Both the position numbers and the translations under genes were made by a program. Below the pieces are notes generated by a model, which made no database searches, had not been told where the DNA came from, and saw nothing but the letters and a program-made list of their open reading frames with translations. Below are positions 7,861 to 18,161 of a DNA stretch of 64,000 nucleotides, piece after piece (position 1 is the first letter of the stretch; each line of letters starts with the position of its first letter). The DNA is from Paracoccaceae bacterium (GTDB lineage Bacteria > Pseudomonadota > Alphaproteobacteria > Rhodobacterales > Rhodobacteraceae): positions 1 to 64,000 of the forward strand of contig JAAEZB010000002.1 in the NCBI GenBank assembly GCA_018223085.1, written 5' to 3'.

Positions 7861-9831
7861 ATGACAGATCAAATCAAAGGCGCGCGTGTCGCCGCCCTTG
7901 TCGGCCCCTATTCAAGCGGCAAGACGACCCTGTTTGAGGATATCCTCTTTACCGCAGGTGCCATCCCAAGGCGTGGCACGGTCAAGGACGGCACAAGCCT
8001 TGGCGATAGCGCCCCCGAGGCCCGCGCCCGCACCATGTCGACCGACCTCAACATCGCGGCATTTGACTATCTGGGCGATGATTGGACGGTGATCGACTGC
8101 CCCGGCTCGGTCGAACTCATCCATGATGCGCAATGCGCCATGATGGTGGCCGATGTCGTCGTTGTGGTCTGCGACCCCAAACCCGAACGCGCCGTGACCC
8201 TGTCGCCAATCCTGCGGTTCCTTGATGACCGCAACATCCCGCACATCCTCTATATCAACAAAATGGATCAAGAAGACGCCTCCGTGCGCGCCACGTTTGA
8301 GGCGCTTCAGGCCATCTCCTCCCGCCCTCTCCTGCTACGCGAAATCCCAATCCGCGACGCGGAGGGCCAACTCACCGGCATGATCGACCTCGTGAGCGAA
8401 CGCGCCTTCCGCTGGGAACCGCACAAAAAATCCGAAATCATTTCCATGCCCAAGGAAATCGCCGACCTCGAAGAAGACGCCCGCACCACGATGTTGGAAT
8501 CACTGGCGGATTTCGATGATACCCTGATGGAAGAACTTCTCGAAGATGTCGCGCCCTCAACCGGCGAAGTCTATGAAAACCTCGTGCGTGACCTGCGCAA
8601 AGACCTGATCGTGCCGGTGTTCTTCGGTTCTGCCGAGAACGAAAACGGCGTCACCCGCCTGATGAAGGCCCTGCGCCACGATACCCCCTCACCCGCCGAG
8701 ACCGTCGCACGCCTTGGTCTGCCGAAGACGGGCAAGGCAGCACAGGTGTTCAGCACCGGCTATGCTGGCAAGGCGGGCAAACAAAGCTACGTCCGCATCT
8801 GGTCGGGCGAGATTGCCGATGGTGATGTGCTCAACGGCGACCGCGTCGCTAATGTGGCCCAACCCCTTGGCGCGAAAACGACGCTGATCGGCAAAGCGGG
8901 CACGGGGGCCGTGGTGTCCCTCGGACGCATGGCCGGGGCAAAAACCGGCGATCTTCTGACCGAAGCCGGAGACGCCAAAGCCGACTGGCCCGCGCCCCCT
9001 GCACCGATGTATGCGCTGGCCCTCTCAACAGAGCACCACGCCGACGAGGTCCGCCTCTCCGCCGCACTGGCGCGCCTGTCCGAAGCTGATCCCTCAATCA
9101 AGACCACCCACAACCCCGAAACCGGTGAATTGCTCCTCGAAGGGCAAGGCGCGATCCAACTGCAAATCGCGCTCAAAGAACTCGAAGCCGATACCGGCCT
9201 CAAACTCTCACAAGAGGCCCCAACCGTCCCCTTCCGCGGCACGATCACCAAAGCCACCACCCAAAAGGCCCGCCACAAGAAGCAATCGGGCGGGCACGGC
9301 GAATTCGCTGATGTGGAGATCGAGATCAAACCGATGCAACGCGGCGCGGGCTTTGTCTTTGACGACCGGATCGTCGGCGGCGCAGTGCCCAAGCAATATA
9401 TCCCAGCGGTAGAAAAAGGCGTCCGCGCCTTCCTCGACAAGGGCCCCGAGGGTTTTCCGATTGTCGATGTCGCGGTGACACTGGTTGATGGTGGCCATCA
9501 CAACGTCGACAGCTCCGACATGGCCTTCCAGAAGGCCGCCGCCAAAGCCATGACCGACGCTCTGCCCAAATGCGCCCCGATCAAGCTCGAACCGGTGCAA
9601 AAGGTCACACTCTCAGTGCCTGCGGAATATACCCCCAAGGTCCAACGCATCGCCACCGGACGGCGCGGCCAACTCTTGGGCTTTGATACCAAACCCGGAT
9701 GGCCCGGTTGGGACGAGGTTGTAGCACTGATCCCGGCGGCTGAGATGGGCGATATCGTCACCGAACTACGCTCCGTAAGCCTTGGCGTCGGCACCATGGT
9801 ATCGGAATTCGATCACCTGCAAAAAGCCTGA
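7861..9831 (+). CDS. EF-G-like translation GTPase (second-type EF-G)
   Basis: GPYSSGKT P-loop, DCPGS, NKMD, EF-G domain IV/V sequence; ATG at 7861, ORF-track start 7522 is spurious because it spans the tRNA. Confidence 0.88.
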   Translation: MTDQIKGARVAALVGPYSSGKTTLFEDILFTAGAIPRRGTVKDGTSLGDSAPEARARTMSTDLNIAAFDYLGDDWTVIDCPGSVELIHDAQCAMMVADVVVVVCDPKPERAVTLSPILRFLDDRNIPHILYINKMDQEDASVRATFEALQAISSRPLLLREIPIRDAEGQLTGMIDLVSERAFRWEPHKKSEIISMPKEIADLEEDARTTMLESLADFDDTLMEELLEDVAPSTGEVYENLVRDLRKDLIVPVFFGSAENENGVTRLMKALRHDTPSPAETVARLGLPKTGKAAQVFSTGYAGKAGKQSYVRIWSGEIADGDVLNGDRVANVAQPLGAKTTLIGKAGTGAVVSLGRMAGAKTGDLLTEAGDAKADWPAPPAPMYALALSTEHHADEVRLSAALARLSEADPSIKTTHNPETGELLLEGQGAIQLQIALKELEADTGLKLSQEAPTVPFRGTITKATTQKARHKKQSGGHGEFADVEIEIKPMQRGAGFVFDDRIVGGAVPKQYIPAVEKGVRAFLDKGPEGFPIVDVAVTLVDGGHHNVDSSDMAFQKAAAKAMTDALPKCAPIKLEPVQKVTLSVPAEYTPKVQRIATGRRGQLLGFDTKPGWPGWDEVVALIPAAEMGDIVTELRSVSLGVGTMVSEFDHLQKA

Positions 9832-9840
9832 TCCAAAAAG

Positions 9841-9871
9841 AAAAGCCCGCCGAAAACCGGCGGGCTTTTTG
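9841..9871. terminator. bidirectional intrinsic terminator
   Basis: AAAAGCCCGCCGaaaaCCGGCGGGCTTTTT between convergent genes. Confidence 0.9.
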
Positions 9872-9888
9872 TTGCATATGAGGCCGCT

Positions 9889-11103
9889 TTAAAAAAACGC
9901 CTGAAGCCCGGTTTGCGCCCGCCCAAGGATCAGGGCATGCACGTCATGCGTCCCCTCATAGGTGTTCACCGTCTCAAGGTTCACCATGTGGCGGATGACG
10001 TGGAAATCGAGGCTGATCCCGTTGCCACCATGCATATCCCGCGCCATGCGCGCCACTTCGAGCGCCTTACCACAATTGTTGCGCTTGATGATCGACACCA
10101 TCTCGGGCGCCGCGCGTGCCTCGTCCATGAGACGCCCCACCCGCAGACAGGATTGCAGGCCAAGCGCGATCTCGGTCTGCATATTGGCGAGCTTGAGCTG
10201 GAAAAGCTGCGTCTGTGCGAGCGGCTTGCCAAACTGCTTGCGATCAAGCCCGTATTGGCGTCCCGCGTGCCAACAGAACTCCGCCGCGCCCATCGCGCCC
10301 CACGCAATGCCATAGCGTGCCCGGTTGAGACAGCCAAACGGCCCTTTGAGCCCTTCGACATTCGGCAAAAGCGCGTCTTCTGACACTTCGACATTGTTCA
10401 TCACAATCTCGCCGGTGATCGAGGCGCGCAAAGATGCCTTGTTCTGGATCTTCGGTGCCGAAAGGCCCTTCATGCCTTTCTCAAGCACGAAGCCCTTGAT
10501 CTTGCCGCCATGCGCATCCGATTTCGCCCAAACGACGAACACATCCGCAATCGGCGCGTTGGAAATCCACATCTTCGATCCATTGAGCACATAGCCGCCA
10601 TCGACCTTCTTGGCCGTGGTCTTCATGCTGCCCGGATCGGACCCCGCATCCGGTTCCGTCAGGCCGAAACAACCGATAAATTCGCCCGAAGCCAGCTTGG
10701 GAAGATACTTCTCACGCTGTTCCTTGGTGCCATAGGCATAGATCGGATACATCACGAGGCTCGACTGCACCGACATCATCGACCGATAGCCCGAATCCAC
10801 GCGCTCCACTTCACGCGCCACAAGACCATAGGTCACATAACCCGCGCCAATCCCGCCATATTCCTCGGGGATCGTGGTGCCCAGAAGGCCCATCTCGCCC
10901 ATCTCGCGGAAAATCTCCGGATCGGTCTGTTCGTTCTCGAACGCATCGGTCACGCGCGGGAAAAGCTTGTCCTGCGCATAAGCACGAGCCGCATCGCGCA
11001 CCATGCGCTCGTCTTCCTCAAGCTGATCCTCAAGAAGGAACGGGTCTTCCCATGTAAAAGAAGAAAGATCGGGCCGGCTCTGCGGCTTGAGATGATCGGT
11101 CAT
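9889..11103 (-). CDS. gcdH: glutaryl-CoA dehydrogenase (acyl-CoA dehydrogenase family)
   Basis: [55 protein letters not shown]; start MTDHLKPQ. Confidence 0.9.
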   Translation of the reverse strand: MTDHLKPQSRPDLSSFTWEDPFLLEDQLEEDERMVRDAARAYAQDKLFPRVTDAFENEQTDPEIFREMGEMGLLGTTIPEEYGGIGAGYVTYGLVAREVERVDSGYRSMMSVQSSLVMYPIYAYGTKEQREKYLPKLASGEFIGCFGLTEPDAGSDPGSMKTTAKKVDGGYVLNGSKMWISNAPIADVFVVWAKSDAHGGKIKGFVLEKGMKGLSAPKIQNKASLRASITGEIVMNNVEVSEDALLPNVEGLKGPFGCLNRARYGIAWGAMGAAEFCWHAGRQYGLDRKQFGKPLAQTQLFQLKLANMQTEIALGLQSCLRVGRLMDEARAAPEMVSIIKRNNCGKALEVARMARDMHGGNGISLDFHVIRHMVNLETVNTYEGTHDVHALILGRAQTGLQAFF

Positions 11104-11146
11104 ATACGCCTCGGTCTGGTTGCGTTTCTTCAGGTTGGCTCCTCTA

Positions 11147-11166
11147 TTGCTCATTTATTTGAGCAA
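11147..11166. promoter_or_regulatory. 20-bp inverted repeat, candidate operator between gcdH and the XRE-cupin gene
   Basis: TTGCTCA-TTTATT-TGAGCAA. Confidence 0.5.
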
Positions 11167-11236
11167 GTCGAACAAAAAGTTGCGCACACCACGCAATCCC
11201 CCTAGAACCATGCGGGAACCTAGAATGGAACCGGCC

Positions 11237-11809
11237 ATGAGTGAAGAGTTTGACGTAGGGTCACGGCTCAGAACGCTGCGGAACACGGCAGGGCTTTCGC
11301 AGCGCCAGCTTGCGGAGGCCGCAGGCGTGCCGCATGGGCAGGTCTCCATGATCGAAACCAACCGTTCAAGCCCCTCTGTCGCCTCGCTGCGCAAAATCCT
11401 CGGCGGGCTTGGTATTTCCATGGCCGAGTTTTTCGAACCCGAAGAAGCCCCAGAGGATCAGGTCTTCTTTACTCCGCACGAATTTTCCGACCTAACTTCG
11501 GCCCTATACGCCGATGCCGCCGGACGGCTCGAACTGCGCCAGGTGGGCGATGCCCGCAAACGGGGCCTGCAAATCCTGCATGAACGCTATGCCCCCGGCG
11601 CCGACACCGGCGAAACCCTCCTCGAACATGAAGCCAGCGAAGGAGGCATCGTGATCTCCGGCGAGATCGAAGTCACCGTTGGCGCCCAATCCCGCATTCT
11701 CGGCCCCGGCGAGGCCTATCTTTTTGATAGCCGCCAACCGCACCGTTTTCGCAATCTCTCGAACGCCGAGGCCATCGTCGTCTCTGCCTGCACGCCCCCC
11801 TATCTCTGA
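11237..11809 (+). CDS. XRE-family regulator with C-terminal cupin domain
   Basis: HTH LRTLRNTAGLSQRQLAEAAGVPHGQVSMIE; cupin GEIEVTVGAQSRILGPGEAYLFDSRQPHRFRN. Confidence 0.9.
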   Translation: MSEEFDVGSRLRTLRNTAGLSQRQLAEAAGVPHGQVSMIETNRSSPSVASLRKILGGLGISMAEFFEPEEAPEDQVFFTPHEFSDLTSALYADAAGRLELRQVGDARKRGLQILHERYAPGADTGETLLEHEASEGGIVISGEIEVTVGAQSRILGPGEAYLFDSRQPHRFRNLSNAEAIVVSACTPPYL

Positions 11810-11818
11810 AGGACGCCT

Positions 11819-12931
11819 ATGAAACCGCTCGAAGGTCTGAAAGTCGTGGAACTCGCCCGCATTCTCGCGGGTCCGTGGATTGGCCAATCCCTCGCCGATC
11901 TCGGCGCCGAGGTCATCAAGGTTGAAAGCCCCGATGGCGACGATACCCGCAAGTGGGGCCCGCCCTTCATTGAACGCGACGGCGATGTGACGGCGGCCTA
12001 TTACTATGCCGCCAACCGGGGCAAAGACTGCGTGGTAGTGGATTTCCGCACCCCCGAAGGCCAGGCCCGCGTGCGCGACCTCGTGGCCGACGCCGATATC
12101 CTCATCGAGAACTTCAAGCTCGGTGGCCTCGCGAAATATGGCCTCGACTACGATAGCCTCTCCGCCCTCAATCCCCGCCTTATCTATTGCTCCATCACCG
12201 GCTTTGGCCAGGATGGCCCCTATGCCGCGCGCGCGGGCTATGACTTCCTCATCCAAGGCATGTCCGGCCTCATGTCGATCACTGGCGAGCCGGACGGAGC
12301 GCCGCAAAAGGTTGGCGTTGCCGTAACAGATATCGTCACCGGCCTTTACGGCACGATCGGCATCCTCGCCGCTGTCGAACAACGCCACCGCACCGGCAAG
12401 GGACAACATATCGATATGTCCCTCCTTGATTGCGCCACGGCCATGCTTGCCAACCAGTCGATGAACTACCTGTCCACCGGCCAAAGCCCCATGCGCAAAG
12501 GCAACGCTCACCCCAATATCGCCCCCTATCAGGTACTTCCCGTAAGCGATGGCCATATCATCATTGCCGTTGGCAATGATGGCCAGTTTCAGCGCCTCTG
12601 CGGCGTCCTCGGGCGCGGCGATCTGGCCGAAGATGGGCGCTTTACCTCGAACCAATCCCGCGTCGCCAACCGCGATGCGCTGACTGCGGAACTCGAAAAT
12701 GCAATGGCGGCATGGACCAAATCCGACCTCCTCGCCGCGCTTGAGGCCGCCACCGTCCCCGCCGGACCCATCAACGCCATTGGCGAAGCCTTTGATGACC
12801 CGCAGGTCAAGGCACGCGGCATGCAGATCGCCCCCGAAGGCATCCCCGGCGTGCGCGGCCCTTGGCGGTTTTCCGACGCAGAGCTTGCCCTCGACAAGAC
12901 CGCGCCGATCCTGCCGAAACCCAAAGGTTAA
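11819..12931 (+). CDS. CaiB/BaiF family CoA-transferase (candidate glutarate CoA-transferase)
   Basis: LEGLKVVELARILAGPWIGQSLADLGAEVIKVESP family-III CoA-transferase signature. Confidence 0.92.
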   Translation: MKPLEGLKVVELARILAGPWIGQSLADLGAEVIKVESPDGDDTRKWGPPFIERDGDVTAAYYYAANRGKDCVVVDFRTPEGQARVRDLVADADILIENFKLGGLAKYGLDYDSLSALNPRLIYCSITGFGQDGPYAARAGYDFLIQGMSGLMSITGEPDGAPQKVGVAVTDIVTGLYGTIGILAAVEQRHRTGKGQHIDMSLLDCATAMLANQSMNYLSTGQSPMRKGNAHPNIAPYQVLPVSDGHIIIAVGNDGQFQRLCGVLGRGDLAEDGRFTSNQSRVANRDALTAELENAMAAWTKSDLLAALEAATVPAGPINAIGEAFDDPQVKARGMQIAPEGIPGVRGPWRFSDAELALDKTAPILPKPKG

Positions 12932-13707
12932 GCGCCGCGAATATTGCGCTGCATGAGATGTTCGAAAAGACGCGGGCTAAGACGGTTGAGCACATGGCTG
13001 AGCCGCGCCACACGCCCCACCGGAATGAACGGACGTCGCCGCGCCACACCGCGCAAGATCACCTCTGCCGCCTCCTCTGGCGACATGGCGTCAATCCCAT
13101 CCGCCGCCGATCCCGGCCGCGCTGTGCCATCGGCTGCCGTTTCGGCGCGCCCCGGATTGGTGGCAATAAAGGACGGTGCCGCAATCAGAGTCTGCACCCC
13201 ATAAGCGGCCTCCTCCGAACGCAGGGACGAGAAAAACCCCTCAAGCGCGTGTTTTGACGCCGCATAGCCGGTGCGATGATAAAGCGGTGAAAAACCCGCC
13301 ACCGAGGACATCGCCAGATGCGTGCCTCGACTTTGGCGCACAGGACGCAAGAAAGCCGCCGCCATCGCCGTAGCGGCAAAAAAATTGATCTCAACCACCT
13401 TTCGCAGCGCCGCCTCTTCCATCTCGGCGAAAGCGCCAATCTGGGTAATCCCGGCATTATAGATCACAAGGTCAATCGAGGGGCTGTCCGAAATGATCCG
13501 CTCAAAGACCGCACCCCGCGCCGCCGCATCGGTCAGATCACAGGCCATCGGCACCTGCGTCCCGCTCTCCTCAAGCCCGGCAATATCACGGTCCAAAAGA
13601 ACCACGCGCCAGCCCTCGGCCTGAAGCCTAGAAGACAGCGCACGGCCCAGCCCACCTGCCCCGCCGGAAATCACCGCCGTTTTCATGCCCCCGCGCTCCG
13701 CCGCCAA
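12928..13707 (-). CDS. SDR family oxidoreductase
   Basis: GGAGGLGRALSSRL, YNAGI, YxxxK (YAASKHALEGF); start probably MKTAVISGG at 13686. Confidence 0.9.
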   Translation of the reverse strand: MAAERGGMKTAVISGGAGGLGRALSSRLQAEGWRVVLLDRDIAGLEESGTQVPMACDLTDAAARGAVFERIISDSPSIDLVIYNAGITQIGAFAEMEEAALRKVVEINFFAATAMAAAFLRPVRQSRGTHLAMSSVAGFSPLYHRTGYAASKHALEGFFSSLRSEEAAYGVQTLIAAPSFIATNPGRAETAADGTARPGSAADGIDAMSPEEAAEVILRGVARRRPFIPVGRVARLSHVLNRLSPRLFEHLMQRNIRGA

Positions 13708-14621
13708 TAGTCAAAAACCTCGGCGCTCGTCTTTTCGGGGACATAGCCGAAATCCCGCTTCAACGCATCATTGGCCAGAACCGGGCGATATTGCAGAAAC
13801 CGGACCTGCTCCGGCCCATAACGGCTCAGGCCAAGCGGTTTCGCCACCGCCAGCGCCGCCTTCAATAAGCCCGCAGGCAGGCGCACCACCGGCTTATCCA
13901 GCGCCCGCGCCAGATCGGACATCCCCATGGCTCCATCGCCCGCAACATTGAAGATACCCACCGGCCCATCCGTCGCTGCGCGGCGCAGGATACGCGCCAA
14001 ATCGCGTGTCCAGATAAAGACAAAGGGGCTTTCACTTCCCTTGAGCGCCAGAAGCCGCGGCTTCTTGAACAGCGCCGTGATCTGGTTCTCCGTCCCCTCG
14101 CCTAGCACGGTCCCAACGCGCAGGATCACTTGCTCCAACTCCGGCGCGTCACGGCGCACCTGCTCCAAAAGCTCCTCCACAAGGCGCTTGTGATGGCTAT
14201 AGGCAAAGGCATCATTGCCCCGAAGCGCATCGCCCTCGCGCAGCGGCACCGGGTTATCCGCGTGATAGCCATAAGCCGCCCCGGACGAGGTCACGACAAA
14301 CCGCCGCGTCCCCGCCGCAATCGCCGCCCGAACCACCTTCTTGGTCCCCTCGACATCCACCGCATAGGCAAAGTCCCGGTCCGCCCCCTTGGGCGGTGTC
14401 ACGATCGACGCCAGATGCACAACCACATCCGGGCACTCTTCCCCGATGACACGGGCCGGATCATCGCTTGTCACATCAAGCTTTACGAAACGCGCATTCG
14501 CCGGAAGCACCTCAGGACAATGCAGCCCCGTTGCAACAACCTCATGCGCCGTCCCATCAAGCTCGTGAAGGAACGCCTGCCCCACAAGACCGGCGGCCCC
14601 AGTGACCAAAATCTTGCTCAT
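13683..14621 (-). CDS. NAD-dependent epimerase/dehydratase (extended SDR)
   Basis: MSKILVTGAAGLVGQAF, YSHHKRLVE; ATG at 14621 overlaps the upstream stop. Confidence 0.9.
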   Translation of the reverse strand: MSKILVTGAAGLVGQAFLHELDGTAHEVVATGLHCPEVLPANARFVKLDVTSDDPARVIGEECPDVVVHLASIVTPPKGADRDFAYAVDVEGTKKVVRAAIAAGTRRFVVTSSGAAYGYHADNPVPLREGDALRGNDAFAYSHHKRLVEELLEQVRRDAPELEQVILRVGTVLGEGTENQITALFKKPRLLALKGSESPFVFIWTRDLARILRRAATDGPVGIFNVAGDGAMGMSDLARALDKPVVRLPAGLLKAALAVAKPLGLSRYGPEQVRFLQYRPVLANDALKRDFGYVPEKTSAEVFDYWRRSAGA

Positions 14622-15520
14622 CGCGCCGCCTCCTTGCGAGACCACAGATAGGCAAGCCCCATCCCCGACAGGATATGCCAGATCCCCCAGAATGCCGCGA
14701 CCACGGCCATACCGCCAAGCCCATGGAAAAACCCAAAGATCAGGACAAGCCCAAGGCCCGAATTCTGAATCCCCGTCTCGATGGTGACCGCCCGGCGGTT
14801 GAACGGCGATAGCCCTGCAAGGGTCGCCGTCGCATAGCCTCCCGCAAGCGCGATGGCATTGTGCAAAAGCACCAGCCCCGCCACGAGCCCCGCATATAGC
14901 AGGAAGTAATTCCAGTTCGCCGCCAGCGCCAACACGACAAAGGCCACGAAAATCCCCATAGACACCCATTGCAGCGGCGTGCGCAGCCGCTCGGTAATGT
15001 CCGGGCGCCTGACGTTGAGCCAGATACCAAGGATCAGCGGCAGAACCAGCATGAACCCAACCGTGATCGCGACCGACATCGGATCCACCGAGGTCGCCTT
15101 CAGGATATTGCGCGTCGGCTCATAGAGGCTGCCCCAAAAGGCGATATTGAATGGCGTAAGGAAAATCGCCCCCACCGTGGCAAAAGCCGTCATCGATACC
15201 GAAAGCGCCGCATTGCCCCCTGCCCGGTGGGTGATAAAATTCGAGATATTGCCCCCCGGACAGGCCGCCACAAGGATCAGCCCAAGCGCGATCGAGGGCT
15301 GCGGCTGGATCAAAAGTACCAACCCGAAGGTCAGCACCGGCAACACCACGAATTGCGAGAACAGCCCGGCAATAAGCGGTTTCGGCGCATGGGCAAGGCG
15401 CTTGAAATCCTCGGGCTTGAGGTCAATGGCGATCGAGAACATCACCACGGCCAGAATACCGTTCAAAAGCTGCAAAGAACCGGGGCTGAAATTCAGCATT
15501 ACGTCATCAACAGGGGTCAT
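14618..15520 (-). CDS. bile acid:sodium symporter (BASS) family transporter
   Basis: VAACPGGNISNFITHRAGGNAALSVSMTA BASS signature; start at 15520 overlaps the FMO stop. Confidence 0.9.
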   Translation of the reverse strand: MTPVDDVMLNFSPGSLQLLNGILAVVMFSIAIDLKPEDFKRLAHAPKPLIAGLFSQFVVLPVLTFGLVLLIQPQPSIALGLILVAACPGGNISNFITHRAGGNAALSVSMTAFATVGAIFLTPFNIAFWGSLYEPTRNILKATSVDPMSVAITVGFMLVLPLILGIWLNVRRPDITERLRTPLQWVSMGIFVAFVVLALAANWNYFLLYAGLVAGLVLLHNAIALAGGYATATLAGLSPFNRRAVTIETGIQNSGLGLVLIFGFFHGLGGMAVVAAFWGIWHILSGMGLAYLWSRKEAAR

Positions 15521-16833
15521 GCCTGGGCTCCTTTCGCCAGCCGGGAGATCCATTTCGTGACAGCGCCGCGATAGGTCGCCTTGTCTACGTAATAGGCCAT
15601 CCGGGCCAGATCGAGGTAGTCCATTCCGCCGGTCGCCCGGTTGAACCCCTTGTTTTTCTCCGCCTGAAGCGCCTTGGCCGCGCCATCCCCGGCGCGCAGA
15701 CCCGCGATATACCGCGCGACCATCTCCGCCTGTTCATGCCGCCCCTGCCAGCCGAGACCCGTCGCCTCAACCATGCCAAGCACGAAGAGATCGTCACGCT
15801 TGGGATGCATCGCGTTGAGGTAAAGATGCGGCGCGCTGCCCTGCCAATTGAGAAGCGTGTCGTCGATGAACGGGTAGTGCAGCTTATACCCCGTCGCCGC
15901 GAGGATCATGTCATACTCGCGCGACGTGCCATCGACAAAATGCACCGTCTTGCCATCCAACCGATCAATATCCGGCTGCACCCTCAGATCGCCATGCCCC
16001 GCATGATAAAGCACGAGGGAATTCACCACCGGGTGACTTTCATAAAGCTTGTAATCGGGCTTCGGAAATCCGTATTTCTCGGGTCGCCCGACGAACCAGC
16101 TGAGCAAAAGCCCGTCCACCTTCCGCTTGAGCCACATAGGCAGATTAACCGCCCCACCAAGCGTATCCGCAGGCCGCCCAAAGACGTATTTCGGCACGAA
16201 ATAATATCCCCGGCGCATGGAAATATCGGTGCGTGTCGCATGGTGGATCGCGTCCACCGCGATATCACACCCGGAATTCCCTGCCCCCACAACCAACACA
16301 CGCTTGCCGTCAAACTGGCTCGGATAACGATACTGGCTCGCATGGATCAGCTCGCCATCAAACGCCCCCTTGAACACTGGCATGTTCGGCTCCGATAGGG
16401 TGCCATTGGCAATAAGAACCCCGGCATAGATCGCCTCATGGTCGCCCTCCTCATCGCGCCACGCCACGCGCCAGCCCTCGCCATCGCCGCCAAGCGGCTC
16501 AAGACGGGTCACCTCGGCATTGAACCGGTAATGCTCCCGCAGGCCAAAATGATCGGCAAAGCGGCGGAAATAACCGACAAGATCACGATGGCTCGGATAC
16601 TCGGCCACTTCCTCATCCATCGGAAAATCCGCGAACTCGGTCATGTGCTTGGACGAGATCAGATGCGCGCTCTCATACATGGTCGAACGGGGCGCATCGA
16701 TATCCCACAAGCCCCCCACATCCGAATGCAGTTCGAACCCGTCGAACCCGATCCCCTGCGCCTTGAGAACCTTTGCCGCAGCAAGCCCCATAGGCCCCGC
16801 CCCAATCAGGGCGAATTTATCACGCATTTCCAA
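15517..16833 (-). CDS. flavin-containing monooxygenase / NAD(P)-binding protein
   Basis: GAGPMGLAAAKVL and VVGAGNSGCDIAVD dinucleotide-binding motifs. Confidence 0.88.
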   Translation of the reverse strand: MEMRDKFALIGAGPMGLAAAKVLKAQGIGFDGFELHSDVGGLWDIDAPRSTMYESAHLISSKHMTEFADFPMDEEVAEYPSHRDLVGYFRRFADHFGLREHYRFNAEVTRLEPLGGDGEGWRVAWRDEEGDHEAIYAGVLIANGTLSEPNMPVFKGAFDGELIHASQYRYPSQFDGKRVLVVGAGNSGCDIAVDAIHHATRTDISMRRGYYFVPKYVFGRPADTLGGAVNLPMWLKRKVDGLLLSWFVGRPEKYGFPKPDYKLYESHPVVNSLVLYHAGHGDLRVQPDIDRLDGKTVHFVDGTSREYDMILAATGYKLHYPFIDDTLLNWQGSAPHLYLNAMHPKRDDLFVLGMVEATGLGWQGRHEQAEMVARYIAGLRAGDGAAKALQAEKNKGFNRATGGMDYLDLARMAYYVDKATYRGAVTKWISRLAKGAQA

Positions 16834-16878
16834 TAGACACCCTCCCCTGTGCTATTGTTGTGTTAACTGCACGTTAGG

Positions 16879-16894
16879 TTGAACAGTCGTTCAA
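16879..16894. promoter_or_regulatory. candidate TetR operator
   Basis: TTGAAC-AGTC-GTTCAA inverted repeat in the FMO/TetR divergent intergenic. Confidence 0.6.
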
Positions 16895-16913
16895 AATAAG
16901 GCAAGATGTTTTT

Positions 16914-17600
16914 ATGAAGATGAAGATTCCACAGGAAAAACAAAGACAAAGGGCCCCATCCAAGCGCGCTCTTGAGACCCGCGCCGCGATTCTCGACGCC
17001 GCTGAACGGCTCTTTGCGGCGCGAGGATTCGACGGCACCTCGATCCGCGACATCGGCAAAGAGGCCGAAGTTCAGTCCAGCCTCGTCAACCATCACTGGG
17101 GTAGCAAAGAAGAGCTTTTCGCCCGGATCGTGACCCGGCGCGCCGATGAACTGTCCATCGCCCGCCTGAGTGCGCTTGCCGCCCATAATCATCGCGGCAC
17201 CCCAACGCTCGACGGTATCCTGACCGCGTTTTTCGGCCCCTATATCGAAAAAGCCGAGGCCGCAGGCCCACAATGGCAGGCCTATGCCCGCCTCGTGGCC
17301 ATGGTCTCTGCTGATCCACAATGGAAAGAACTGACCGAGCGCTGTTTTGACCCCACCGCACGGCTCTTTATCGACGCCATCGCCGCGCTTTTCCCGCAGG
17401 CCCGGCGCGACGACATAGCCGCCGGGTTCGTCTATTCGGTCTCGGCCATGCTCGCCTTGGCCACCTCCCGCTGGCGGATCGGCGCGCTGAGCAACGATCC
17501 CGACGCGATGACAAGCCACCTCAAGGAATTGGTGCAGTTCTGCGCCGCCGGGATCACCGCCGCCGCCCTGCCCGCGCCAGAGCCGGATCAGGGCATCTGA
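16914..17600 (+). CDS. TetR/AcrR family regulator
   Basis: RAAILDAAERLFAARGFDGTSIRDIGKEAEVQSSLVNHHWGSKEELF. Confidence 0.92.
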   Translation: MKMKIPQEKQRQRAPSKRALETRAAILDAAERLFAARGFDGTSIRDIGKEAEVQSSLVNHHWGSKEELFARIVTRRADELSIARLSALAAHNHRGTPTLDGILTAFFGPYIEKAEAAGPQWQAYARLVAMVSADPQWKELTERCFDPTARLFIDAIAALFPQARRDDIAAGFVYSVSAMLALATSRWRIGALSNDPDAMTSHLKELVQFCAAGITAAALPAPEPDQGI

Positions 17601-18040
17601 ACCGCCTTGCGCTCGAAATGCGCCATAGCCTTGCCAAGATCGTCATAAAGCAATTCCACGTCGATCGTCTCGACCGATCCAAGCGGATAGCTCAGGTAGA
17701 TCAGCGCATCCGACGGGATCGCCGCCGGGGACGGCCCCTTCACATCGCAAGGCGGCAGGTCAAAAACCTCCAGCGCCCCGCCATTCACCGCGAACCGCAC
17801 TTGGTGCAACCCACAGCGCCATGACAGCAGATGGGTGAAATACAAAAGGTCCTGCCCGTTATATTCCCGCACCGCGACCCAATTGCCCTGCGTCGCCTCA
17901 AGAATGGGCCGCATTTCGGTCGCGGTGAGGAATTTCCCGGTCGGGCTTTGGTCTTCTTTGGCAAAGCCTCCCTCTGCCATTGCCGCCCCGATCCAACCAA
18001 GGCCAGCCACCAACGCGCCAAGTGTCACTTGTCTGAGCAT
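17588..18040 (-). CDS. secreted hypothetical protein
   Basis: N-terminal signal peptide MLRQVTLGALVAGLGWIGAAMA; coding frame typical of the genome. Confidence 0.65.
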   Translation of the reverse strand: MLRQVTLGALVAGLGWIGAAMAEGGFAKEDQSPTGKFLTATEMRPILEATQGNWVAVREYNGQDLLYFTHLLSWRCGLHQVRFAVNGGALEVFDLPPCDVKGPSPAAIPSDALIYLSYPLGSVETIDVELLYDDLGKAMAHFERKAVQMP

Positions 18041-18161
18041 TCTCCCCTCCTCTTGGGATTTTGCCCCGCCCGCACCGGTTTTCCCCCTATTCGCGGGTGG
18101 AACGCAAGGATTTCGCCGCTATAGTCACGGCATAAGAGTATCGTGCAGGGCAGCATCAAAA

